Shown: piece after piece, positions 1-5,908 of the stretch
Position numbering within the stretch: the first letter of the stretch is position 1
Layout: every line of letters starts with the position of its first letter
NCBI GenBank assembly: GCA_016875515.1
Contig: VGRA01000139.1
Location: 1-6,818, forward strand
Source: Deltaproteobacteria bacterium
GTDB lineage: Bacteria; Myxococcota; Myxococcia; Myxococcales; Myxococcaceae
Direction: 5' to 3'
Length of the DNA: 6,818 bases
Position numbers and translations under genes: made by a program
Notes under the pieces: model-generated
Database searches by the model: none
The model's input: only the letters and a program-made list of their open reading frames with translations
What the model was told of the DNA's origin: nothing

Positions 1-188
1 AAGGACGCGAGCAACCCCCGGCCGAGCCGCGCGCGCGGGGCGCTGGACTCCGCGGGTGACGGCGTGGCGGCGTGGGTCCGTGCCGGGGCCGCCGCCGGTG
101 GCGCCTCCGGCAGGGGGTGCGCGCGCGCAGGCGAAGCGCCCAGGCACAGGGCCGCGCAGAGCAGCAGGGCGTAGGGGGCGCGGCGCAT
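1..188 (-). CDS. Secreted/membrane protein, probable sixth member of the tandem paralog array (3' end outside the window)
   Basis: Function unknown. Reading leftward from ATG at 188, 62 codons stay open to the window edge, so the C-terminal part is missing. The first 24 residues form a clear signal peptide: MRRAP, a hydrophobic core ALLLCAALCLGAS, then an ARA-H cleavage site near residue 24. A Pro/Ala-rich spacer follows, with a weak echo (ATPSPAESSAP) of the TPxVES motif of its neighbours. The visible part ends in RARLGRGLLAS, which resembles the entry to the first hydrophobic segment of the paralogs. The start lies two bases after the TAG stop of the upstream gene, with no obvious Shine-Dalgarno sequence, so translation is probably coupled. 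Paralogy is inferred from layout, position and spacing, since the conserved core is not visible. Confidence 0.6.
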   Translation of the reverse strand, partial: MRRAPYALLLCAALCLGASPARAHPLPEAPPAAAPARTHAATPSPAESSAPRARLGRGLLAS

Positions 189-190
189 GC

Positions 191-958
191 CTAGAATCGG
201 AACGTCAGCAGCGGCCCCGGCCCGGCGGGCGCCAGGGAGCGCGCAGGCCCCGCGAAGGACTCCGCGGGGCTGGTGGCCACCGCGCACACCACCCCGACGG
301 TGGGCCCGGCCAGCAGGGTCACGATGCCCACCCCGGGGATGATGGCGGAGAGCAGCCCCAGAAGCAGGCCGGCCCCCGCCCCGAGCAGCACCCGCGTGGG
401 CACACGCCAGCCGCCCATGGCCGTGGCCGCCGCCAACGGCCCCACGACCCAAGCCCCCACCACGGCGCCGATCGCCGCGAAGAGCAGCGAGACCACGCCT
501 CCCACGCCGATGCTGTCGTTGCCCCGGGGAACGGCCTGTATCCCCACGGCGATGCCGGCCACGCCCCCCACGAGGACGCCCAACCCTCCCAGGATGCCGC
601 CCATCCAGACGCGCCCTGGCTCCTCGTCCAGCAGGGTCAGGGACCGCTGCGGCGAGGCGGCCAGGGCCGCGGCAGAGGGGACGTCCGGGACCGGGGCCTC
701 CGGTGCAACCTCCACGAGCGGTGGCGCCGCCTCCCCCGGGCCGCTCTCCACAAACGGGGTGGCCTCCGCGGCCGGTGCCGGGGCTGGCGCCTGCGCCAGC
801 AGGCTCGCCTCGCGGGGGGCATCCGCCAGCGCGCAGGGGCTCCCCGCGGCAGTCCCCGGGTTGAGGTGACCGTCCAGCGCCTCCACCTGTGTCTCTGGGG
901 TGGGCCGCGCAGGGAGGGACAGCGAAAGCACCGAAGTCAGCACCAAGAGGACGGTCAC
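191..958 (-). CDS. Small Gly-rich membrane protein, tandem paralog family (255 aa)
   Basis: I do not recognise a named family. The protein has a signal peptide (residues 1-16, hydrophobic through LSLSL) and a long Pro/Ala/Glu spacer containing EATPFVESGP (65-74). Hydrophobic Gly-rich segments lie at about 117-141, 151-180, 188-207 and 209-228. The conserved core reads GPLAAA (173-178), AGPTVG (217-222) and AVATSPAE (226-233). The C-terminus, PGPLLTFRF, has hydrophobic residues at -5, -3 and -1, as in outer-membrane protein sorting signals. The GTG start is chosen because its N-terminus aligns with those of the paralogs and a GGGAG lies 8 nt upstream; the open frame extends much further upstream but only as antisense to the neighbour. 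Compared with the paralogs it has about 30 extra residues after the signal peptide. It sits 19 nt after the gene at 978-1625. Confidence 0.85.
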   Translation of the reverse strand: MTVLLVLTSVLSLSLPARPTPETQVEALDGHLNPGTAAGSPCALADAPREASLLAQAPAPAPAAEATPFVESGPGEAAPPLVEVAPEAPVPDVPSAAALAASPQRSLTLLDEEPGRVWMGGILGGLGVLVGGVAGIAVGIQAVPRGNDSIGVGGVVSLLFAAIGAVVGAWVVGPLAAATAMGGWRVPTRVLLGAGAGLLLGLLSAIIPGVGIVTLLAGPTVGVVCAVATSPAESFAGPARSLAPAGPGPLLTFRF

Positions 959-977
959 GTGGGTGACTCCCGGGTGT

Positions 978-1625
978 TCAAAAGGAGAAGGACAGGAGCG
1001 GCCCGGGCGCGGAGGGGCCGCTCGCGCGCACCGGTGGGGCGAAGGCGTCCGCGGGGCTGGTGGCCACCGCGTAGACGGCGCCCACCGTGGGTCCCACCAG
1101 GCACGTGAGGATTCCAAGGCCGGGGATGACCGTGGACGCCAGCCCGATGGCGAGCCCCACCACGGCATGCATGAAGACGCGACCTGCCACCGGCCACGCC
1201 CCCATGGCCAACGAGGCGGCGAGGGGGCCGGCCAGCCACGCGGCCAACACGGGCGTCCCGAGCAGCACGAACAGCCCCTCCGTCCAGCCGCTGGGCACCA
1301 GGCTCGGGTTTGCCCGGAGGAAGGCAAAGGTTGCCACGGGGGCGCCGAGCGCGAACACGCCCCCGGTGATGGCCCCGGCCCACACGCGCCAAGGTTGAAC
1401 GTCCTTGACCAGCAAGGGTCCTGGCAGGTCCGCCTGCACTGCGGCAGGCGGGGCCTCGTCCGGGCTGGCCTGCGCGGGCGCGCTCTCCACCAGGGGCGTG
1501 GATTCGCTGGCCGGCTCCGGGGTGGCGGCAAGCGCCCAGGCCGTCTCCGGGAGCAGGGAGGCCGAGCGCGGGGCGCCCGGCAGGGACAAGGCAAGGACCG
1601 TGGGCAGCAGCAGCACGACGTTCAC
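978..1625 (-). CDS. Small Gly-rich membrane protein, tandem paralog family (215 aa)
   Basis: Function unknown, but plainly homologous to the products of 191-958 and 2236-2841. A signal peptide (MNVVLLLPTVLALSLPGA) is followed by an acidic Pro/Ala spacer with ESTPLVESAP at 41-50. Hydrophobic segments lie at about 80-104, 117-140, 150-166 and 168-187. The shared core is GPLAASLAMGAW (133-144), IPGLGIL (167-173), GPTVG (178-182) and AVATSPAD (186-193). The C-terminus PGPLLSFSF matches the beta-signal-like ends of three sister proteins. The start is GTG, supported by a perfect AGGAGG six nt upstream, the best ribosome binding site in this operon. The conserved AVATSP block is encoded by 24 bases identical to those in the 191-958 gene. 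The most plausible location is the cell envelope; soluble expression is unlikely given the hydrophobicity. Confidence 0.88.
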   Translation of the reverse strand: MNVVLLLPTVLALSLPGAPRSASLLPETAWALAATPEPASESTPLVESAPAQASPDEAPPAAVQADLPGPLLVKDVQPWRVWAGAITGGVFALGAPVATFAFLRANPSLVPSGWTEGLFVLLGTPVLAAWLAGPLAASLAMGAWPVAGRVFMHAVVGLAIGLASTVIPGLGILTCLVGPTVGAVYAVATSPADAFAPPVRASGPSAPGPLLSFSF

Positions 1626-1631
1626 GTCAAA

Positions 1632-1637
1632 CCTCCT
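1632..1637 (-). promoter_or_regulatory. Strong Shine-Dalgarno site (AGGAGG) for the gene at 978-1625
   Basis: A perfect AGGAGG on the minus strand lies 6 nt before the GTG at 1625. It sits in the 31-nt gap after the stop of the 1657-2232 gene. It fixes the GTG as the start and suggests this gene is translated independently, whereas two neighbours that start 2-3 nt after a stop have no such site. Confidence 0.8.
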
Positions 1638-1656
1638 GCACCGCTGGACTGCGGGT

Positions 1657-2232
1657 TCACCACCGGGAGCGGCCGTCCAGCAACGGGGCGGGCGCGGTCT
1701 CCACCGCCCAAAGTACGCCGAGCGCGGGGCCGGCCGCGAGCACGGCCCACCCCACCACCGGGATGAAGATGGCCGGGATGCACAGCACGGCGCCGGCGAG
1801 CGCCCCCAACACCAGCCGGGGGAGGATGCCCCGCACGTTGGAAAGCAGGGCCACCGCGAGCGGCCCGGCCACCCACCCGGCGGCCACCCCCACCAGCGCG
1901 CTCACGGCGAACCGCTCGGCGGGGTCCTTCACGGGGGCGGCCACCGTGAACGCTGCGCCCGTGCCCACCAGGACGGGGACCACGAGCCCGCCGCCCAGCA
2001 CCCCCAGCCACGCGTGCGGCCCGCGGCGGGGGGCCTCGCCTGCGGGGGCCGCCGGGGACGGGAGGAGGTCCATGGGCACGGAGGGCTCTGCCGCCAGCGC
2101 CCGGCCGGGAGGCAACAATTCCCCCACCAGCGGGCCTGCCCACGCCGCCGAGGAGATGCACCCGGCCAGCAGCAGCATTGCCCAGGACATGGAGGAAGGA
2201 GGCATGCGGGACGCAGGGCGGGGTACGGGCAT
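1657..2232 (-). CDS. Divergent member of the tandem membrane-protein family, possibly a lipoprotein (191 aa)
   Basis: Function unknown. The hydrophobic core matches the paralogs: a first segment at about 73-99 (AWLGVLGGGLVV), AGPLAVALL (122-130), LGALAG (142-147), IPVVGWAVLAAGPALG (157-172) and WAVETAPAP (175-183), the counterpart of AVATSPA. It lacks the TPxVES motif and the alternating-hydrophobic ...F end, finishing instead in GRSRW. The N-terminus contains LLLAGC (20-25), a plausible lipobox, followed by AWAG, which could be a signal peptidase I site instead. The ATG at 2232 is three nt after the upstream TAG and suggests coupling, but in-frame ATGs at codons 10 and 15 would give a more normal signal peptide. 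No candidate has a good Shine-Dalgarno sequence, so the start is uncertain. Confidence 0.78.
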   Translation of the reverse strand: MPVPRPASRMPPSSMSWAMLLLAGCISSAAWAGPLVGELLPPGRALAAEPSVPMDLLPSPAAPAGEAPRRGPHAWLGVLGGGLVVPVLVGTGAAFTVAAPVKDPAERFAVSALVGVAAGWVAGPLAVALLSNVRGILPRLVLGALAGAVLCIPAIFIPVVGWAVLAAGPALGVLWAVETAPAPLLDGRSRW

Positions 2233-2235
2233 GGC

Positions 2236-2841
2236 CTAGAAGTTGAGAGTCAGCAGGGGGGCACCCGGGGGCGGGGCCGCGGGGAGCCACAGGTCCGCCG
2301 GGCTGGTGGCCAGTGCGTGGACGGTGCCCAGCATGGGGCCGGCGAACAGCGCGAGCACGCCCACCACGGGGACGGTCACGCTCATCAGCCCGAACAGGGC
2401 GCCCGCCAGCGCGTACACGACGGCCTTCTCCTGCACGGGGCCCGCCCCCATCACCAGCCCCGCGGCGAGCGGTCCCATCACCCAGCTGGCCAGCAGCGGG
2501 CCGAGCACGAGTGCCGCCAGTTCGGCGCTCAGCGCCCCGCTGGCCAGCGCGCGCTCCATGGACGGCACCTGCAGCAGCGCGAGCACCGTCACCACGGGGG
2601 ACACCACCACCGCCGCGCTGCCCGCCACGAGCCCCAGCGCCACCCGCCCGGGGGCCACCTCCTCCAGCAGCGGGCGCGGACGGGGGGTAGGTCCTGTGGC
2701 GTCCAGGGGCTCGGACTCGACGATGGGAGTGGCCTCGCTCTCCCCGGCCTGGGCCATGGCCTCCGCCTGCAGCAGCCCTGCGGCGCGCGGGGCGTCCGCC
2801 AGGGAGAGGGTCAGCACCACGGGGAGCAGCAGGGCAGTCAC
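2236..2841 (-). CDS. Small Gly-rich membrane protein, tandem paralog family (201 aa)
   Basis: Function unknown; a clear paralog of the genes at 978-1625 and 191-958. It has a signal peptide (MTALLLPVVLTLSLADA) and a spacer with EATPIVESEP at 36-45. Hydrophobic segments lie at about 66-91, 105-130, 139-158 and 159-178. The shared elements are GRVALG (65-70), MGPLAAGLVMGAG (122-134), PVVGVLALFAGPMLG (158-172) and ALATSPAD (176-183). It ends in GAPLLTLNF, with hydrophobics at -5, -3 and -1. The start is GTG at 2841, chosen because the residues align with the other signal peptides; no strong ribosome binding site is visible. The gap from the 2881-3435 gene is 39 nt, and the stop is 3 nt before the start of the next gene. 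Confidence 0.86.
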   Translation of the reverse strand: MTALLLPVVLTLSLADAPRAAGLLQAEAMAQAGESEATPIVESEPLDATGPTPRPRPLLEEVAPGRVALGLVAGSAAVVVSPVVTVLALLQVPSMERALASGALSAELAALVLGPLLASWVMGPLAAGLVMGAGPVQEKAVVYALAGALFGLMSVTVPVVGVLALFAGPMLGTVHALATSPADLWLPAAPPPGAPLLTLNF

Positions 2842-2880
2842 GTTGGCGCCGAAGCCTACCCCGCCCGCGCCCGGGCGGGC

Positions 2881-3435
2881 TCAGAACCGCAGCACGAGCG
2901 CGCCCGAAGGTGGCGGGCTTTCGCCCCGGCCCCACTCCATGCCCACCAGGGCGCCAGCGGCGGGGGCTGCCCAGAGGATGCCCAGCCCGGCGAGGTAGGC
3001 CGCAGACGGCGCCGTGGCCAGCACGCCCCCCACCACGAGCCCCACCAGCAACCCCGCGAGGCTCCCCACCACCGCGCGCCAGGTGTTCCCCCCTGCGCCC
3101 AGCCAACGCCCGGTGAGGATGACGGCCAGCGGCCCGCCCACCCAGCCGAGCAGCGACGCGCTGGCCACCCCGGTGAAGAAGCCCTGGAAGCTCCCCGAGG
3201 CGGTGGAGGCGAGCCAGGCGCTGAAGGGCGCCACCACGCCGAGGCCCACCGCGGCGAGCGACTCGCCGAGCAGCCGCTGGCTGCGGGTGAAGCGGGGGGG
3301 CTCGGGGCTCGTGGCCGGTGCGGCGACCCACGTGGGCGGCGCCGCGTCCGGGGGGAGATTGGGCAGGAGGCGCGCCGCGGCGGCGGGCGCGGCCAGGACG
3401 AGCAGCAGGGGAAGGACGAGTCTCTCAGCGCGCAT
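2881..3435 (-). CDS. Small membrane protein, divergent first member of the tandem family (184 aa)
   Basis: Function unknown. A signal peptide (MRAERLVLPLLLVLAAPAAA, cleavage near residue 20-21) is followed by a Pro-rich spacer (24-48). Gly/Ala-rich hydrophobic segments lie at about 57-76, 88-108, 120-140 and 145-166. It shares WVGGPLAVIL (98-107), the Gly-rich third segment and the hydrophobic-Phe C-terminus (GALVLRF), but not TPxVES or ATSPA, so it is the most diverged of the complete members. The ATG at 3435 is supported by GGAGG nine nt upstream. That start lies inside the end of the hydrolase gene, with an 11-nt overlap, so the two are almost certainly co-transcribed and perhaps coupled. 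The array therefore begins directly behind the hydrolase. Confidence 0.82.
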   Translation of the reverse strand: MRAERLVLPLLLVLAAPAAAARLLPNLPPDAAPPTWVAAPATSPEPPRFTRSQRLLGESLAAVGLGVVAPFSAWLASTASGSFQGFFTGVASASLLGWVGGPLAVILTGRWLGAGGNTWRAVVGSLAGLLVGLVVGGVLATAPSAAYLAGLGILWAAPAAGALVGMEWGRGESPPPSGALVLRF

Positions 3436-4357
3436 CCAGGGCCACCTCCAGCGGCGCGCCGGCGGCGGTGCCGAGCGCTGCGTTCGTCGAGTCATCTGCG
3501 TAGAGCCACGCGCGCAGCTGCGCGGTGACGAGCCCCGCCACCGTGGCGCGGGCCCTGTCCTTGTCCGGCCCCTCCAGGCACAGCCCGCCGGTCCCCACCT
3601 CCGGATCCAGCATGTCCCCGTGGCCGTGGCCGGCCACCACCGCGTGCCGGGTGGGGGCGGAGGTGCGCTCGAAGAAGTGGGCATGGTTGTCCCCCTCCGG
3701 GGCGCACGCCCCTCCCAGCTCCATGCCGATGACGAGCGAGCGGGGCAGCCCCTCCACCGGGCCGGGCAGGGCCTCCGCCTGCGCGGCGAGCAACGCCGAG
3801 CCCGTCCCGTCCACCGGGTCCACGCCCACCAGCCCCGAGAGCGGCACCCGGCCCGCCTTCGCGACGAGCCACGCCACCTTGCCGCCCCGCGAGTGGCCCA
3901 CCAGGGAGAGGGGCGCGCCGGTGGACGCGCTGCCCACCGCCGCCGCCGCGTGGCGCGCCGACCAGCCCGCCACCGCCGCCGCGTCCTCCGCCTCCCAGGC
4001 AGCCCATGGCTTGCCCAGCGGAATGCCGTCTGCCGGGTACATCTGCGGGGCCACCACCACGAAGCCATGCGAGGCCAGGTGCGCGAGCATCACGCCGTAG
4101 GTGCGCACGTCCGCGGTGAAGCCGTGCTGAAACTGCACCACCGCCCAGGTGCCGGGGGCCGCCGGGGCGTGGAGGCGGAGGGGCAGGGGGGCCTCGAGTT
4201 CACCTTCGGAGAGGTCCAGCACCTGGACCGGCAGCGGCCCCACCTCCCACGGGCTGCCGCGCGGGACCCACGCCACGCCCCGAGGCAGCGGGCCGGGGGC
4301 GCGGGACGCGGGGCCGCATCCGGCGAACAGCAGCAGCAGGCAGGCGAGTGGGCGCAT
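3425..4357 (-). CDS. Chlorophyllase-like alpha/beta-hydrolase lipoprotein (310 aa)
   Basis: Probable serine esterase or lipase of the alpha/beta-hydrolase fold, closest in motif to the chlorophyllase family. Residues 1-14 form a lipoprotein signal with lipobox LFAGC (Cys14), so the enzyme is expected to be anchored to an envelope membrane. QHGF (77-80) fits the oxyanion-hole strand. GHSRGG (154-159) is the nucleophile elbow with Ser156 and is the form typical of chlorophyllases. DPVD (180-183) supplies the likely acid. The segment CAPEGDNHAHFF (218-229) followed by GHGHGDMLD (243-251), with His246 as the probable catalytic His, closely follows the plant chlorophyllase pattern as I recall it. 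Chlorophyll is an unlikely substrate in a myxobacterium; another ester or lipid is more plausible. It is the first gene of the minus-strand operon. The ATG start has no strong ribosome binding site. Confidence 0.88.
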   Translation of the reverse strand: MRPLACLLLLFAGCGPASRAPGPLPRGVAWVPRGSPWEVGPLPVQVLDLSEGELEAPLPLRLHAPAAPGTWAVVQFQHGFTADVRTYGVMLAHLASHGFVVVAPQMYPADGIPLGKPWAAWEAEDAAAVAGWSARHAAAAVGSASTGAPLSLVGHSRGGKVAWLVAKAGRVPLSGLVGVDPVDGTGSALLAAQAEALPGPVEGLPRSLVIGMELGGACAPEGDNHAHFFERTSAPTRHAVVAGHGHGDMLDPEVGTGGLCLEGPDKDRARATVAGLVTAQLRAWLYADDSTNAALGTAAGAPLEVALDAR

Positions 4358-4446
4358 GGTGGATGCGGGGCCTAACGCCGGGAGGCCCGGTTCGCCGCGC
4401 CCGGGCGTTGCCCGGCAGGGCGGGGGTGGGCTAGTGCCCCGGGCCC
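4358..4446. promoter_or_regulatory. Divergent intergenic region, probable promoters for both transcription units
   Basis: These 89 bp separate the minus-strand hydrolase operon from the plus-strand SDR-ceramidase pair, so promoters in both directions are expected here. I could not identify convincing -35/-10 elements. Two GC-rich inverted repeats are present: GCCCGG at 4385-4390 with CCGGGC at 4401-4406, and GCCGGG at 4377-4382 with CCCGGC at 4411-4416. At this GC content such repeats can arise by chance, so an operator role is only a possibility. Confidence 0.4.
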
Positions 4447-5103
4447 ATGAAGATGTTGGTGCTCGGGTCCTCGGGTGGGTGCGGCCGTCAACTGGTGCAC
4501 GTGGCGCTGCAGCGCGGCCACGAGGTCACCGCCGCGGTGCGCCCCGGCAGCCGGTGGCAGGCCCCCGCGGCTGCGAAGTGGGTGGAGGGGCAGCTGGACG
4601 ACGGTGCCTTCCTGCGCTCGGCGGTGCGGGGCATGGACGTGGTGCTCTCCGCGGTGGGGCTGCGGCTGCCCGGGCTGGCCCCGTGGGCAAGGCCCGAGGT
4701 GCCGGACCTGCTCACGCGCTTCACCCCGCTGCTGGTGGAGGCCATGAAGGCGGAAGGGGTCCGCCGCGGCGTCTTCATCAGCGCCGGCGGGGTGGGTGAC
4801 TCGTTCGGGGCCATGCCGGGCTTCTTCAAGGCCTTCATCCGGGGCACCGCGCTGCGCCACGCCTACCGGGAGCTGGAGGAGATGGAGCGGGTGCTCGGGG
4901 AGAGCGGCCTGGACGTCACCATCTGCCGGCCCACCGGGCTGACGGACGGGCAGCGCACCTGGAAGGTGAAGGTGGCCGCGGGGCTGTCCGGGCGCGCCAC
5001 CATCTCCCGCGCGGACGTGGCGGGCTGGATGGTGGACGAGGCGGAGCAGCCGGCGTGGGTGGGCAAGCAGCCCCTCATCACGGTGACGGGGGCCGCGGCA
5101 TGA
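4447..5103 (+). CDS. Atypical SDR / NAD(P)H-binding family protein (218 aa)
   Basis: Probable cytosolic NAD(P)-dependent oxidoreductase or isomerase with a Rossmann fold, of the NAD(P)H-binding (NmrA/biliverdin reductase B-like) atypical SDR group. The dinucleotide loop is GSSGGCG (7-13), after the first strand MKMLVLG. Arg32, after the second strand (VTAAVRPGS), suggests NADP preference. DVVLSAVG (64-71) and GVFISAGG (108-115) fit later Rossmann strands. SGLDVTICRPTGLTDG (153-168) is the usual C-terminal landmark of this group, and ISRADVAGWMVDE (186-198) fits its last helix. The length is normal. The substrate is unknown. The ATG at 4447 is preferred over the one at 4453 because MK before the first strand is typical; the ribosome binding site is poor. 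Its stop overlaps the ceramidase-like start as ATGA, indicating one operon. Confidence 0.86.
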   Translation: MKMLVLGSSGGCGRQLVHVALQRGHEVTAAVRPGSRWQAPAAAKWVEGQLDDGAFLRSAVRGMDVVLSAVGLRLPGLAPWARPEVPDLLTRFTPLLVEAMKAEGVRRGVFISAGGVGDSFGAMPGFFKAFIRGTALRHAYRELEEMERVLGESGLDVTICRPTGLTDGQRTWKVKVAAGLSGRATISRADVAGWMVDEAEQPAWVGKQPLITVTGAAA

Positions 5104-5828
5104 ACCGGTTCGAGGACTACCCGCAGGTCGCCAACCCCGTCTGCCCGTGGGCCCCGGTGCGCGAGTGGGGCGGGCTGCCCAACGTGAAGTGGTGCGAGGA
5201 GACGCTCTGCGCCTGGGTGGCGGAGCCGGCCAACACCTGGAGCAACCTCGCCTTCCTGGCGGCCGCGGGGGCGTTGTATGCCCTTGCGCGCACCGAGCAG
5301 TCCCGCAGCCTGCGCTTCTTCGCCCCGGCGGCCGCCGTGGTGGGCATCTCGTCCGGCGCCTACCACGCGAGCGTCACCTTCGTGCTGCAGGTGTTCGACT
5401 TCTTCGGGATGTACTGCTTCATCGGGCTGATGCTGCTGCTCAACGTGGTGCGGACCGGGTGGGTGCCCCGCGAGCGGTTCTTCGCCTGGTTCTGGGGCGG
5501 GGTGACGGCGCTCACCGTGCTGACGGTGGTGGTGGCGAAGCTGTCGCTGCCGGTGCAGGGCATCGTGCTGGCGCTCGTCCTCGGCATCGTGGGGACGGAG
5601 GTGGTGGCCACGCGCAGGGCGGAGGTCCGCCCGGCGCACGGTTGGTTCGTGGCGGCCCTCGCCGGGCTGGCGGTGTCCATGGGCTTCTCCGCGGCGGACG
5701 GCTCGGGGCGGTTCTGTGACCCGGCGGACCACCTGGTGCAGGGACATGCCATCTGGCACCTGCTCAACGGCGTCGTGATGGTGCTCGCGTACCTGTACTA
5801 CCGGCAGTTTCGCGCGCAGTTGGCGTAA
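5100..5828 (+). CDS. Alkaline ceramidase (CREST) family integral membrane hydrolase (242 aa)
   Basis: Predicted seven-helix membrane protein of the alkaline ceramidase family, whose eukaryotic members hydrolyse ceramide to sphingoid base and fatty acid at a zinc site. The conserved elements are in order: KWCEE (30-34) and AEPANTWSN (41-49) near the N-terminus; SGAYH (85-89) with Ser85 and His89; Q97 and Asp100 in LQVFDFFGM; and QGHAIWH (214-220) with His216 and His220. The three His plus Ser and Asp correspond to the zinc-site residues of ACER3. Lys30 stands where ACER3 has the first calcium-site Asp, and Thr35 where it has Asn, so the calcium site looks altered. Helices lie at about 46-63, 72-88, 92-117, 127-146, 150-168, 182-198 and 212-234. 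The start is the ATG of the ATGA overlap with the SDR gene, which suggests coupled expression. Actual substrate is inferred from family only. Confidence 0.88.
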   Translation: MNRFEDYPQVANPVCPWAPVREWGGLPNVKWCEETLCAWVAEPANTWSNLAFLAAAGALYALARTEQSRSLRFFAPAAAVVGISSGAYHASVTFVLQVFDFFGMYCFIGLMLLLNVVRTGWVPRERFFAWFWGGVTALTVLTVVVAKLSLPVQGIVLALVLGIVGTEVVATRRAEVRPAHGWFVAALAGLAVSMGFSAADGSGRFCDPADHLVQGHAIWHLLNGVVMVLAYLYYRQFRAQLA

Positions 5829-5908
5829 AGATGCAGCGTCTACGGTCGAATGAATGTAAGACGAAAACCGTCGCGCTGTTTCCTTTCAAGTTCTCGATAG
5901 GGGGATTC
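5829..5908 (+). promoter_or_regulatory. AT-richer intergenic leader, probable promoter and ribosome binding site for the collagen-like lipoprotein gene
   Basis: These 80 bp are about 49% GC by count, against clearly above 70% in the surrounding genes, as expected for a promoter region. AGGGGG (5899-5904), four nt before the ATG, is a reasonable Shine-Dalgarno sequence. No confident -35/-10 or sigma-54 element was found. A short hairpin (GACG 5860-5863, CGTC 5869-5872) is too weak to call a terminator for the ceramidase gene. Confidence 0.45.

Noticed and set aside
959..1594. Upstream extension of the 191-958 gene to an ATG near 1594
   Set aside because: The extension is antisense-like, Arg/Pro-rich and lies within the 978-1625 gene in another frame. 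The signal peptide starting at 958 matches the paralogs.
2863..2880. GC-rich inverted repeat GCCCGC/GCGGGC between the first two array genes
   Set aside because: A six-base stem in very GC-rich DNA, inside a likely operon; chance is a sufficient explanation and no T-tract follows.
1622..3331. Long minus-strand open frame (569 codons)
   Set aside because: Out of frame with the paralogs it overlaps; the translation is low-complexity Gly/Arg/Pro with no recognisable motif.
1405..3528. Long plus-strand open frame (707 codons) across the array
   Set aside because: It is antisense to four genes with signal peptides and conserved cores. Its product is an Arg/Gly/His/Pro-rich mix with no domain, as expected from antisense frames at high GC.
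5860..5872. Small hairpin GACG-AAAAC-CGTC as a terminator
   Set aside because: Only four base pairs and no following U-tract; too weak to call.
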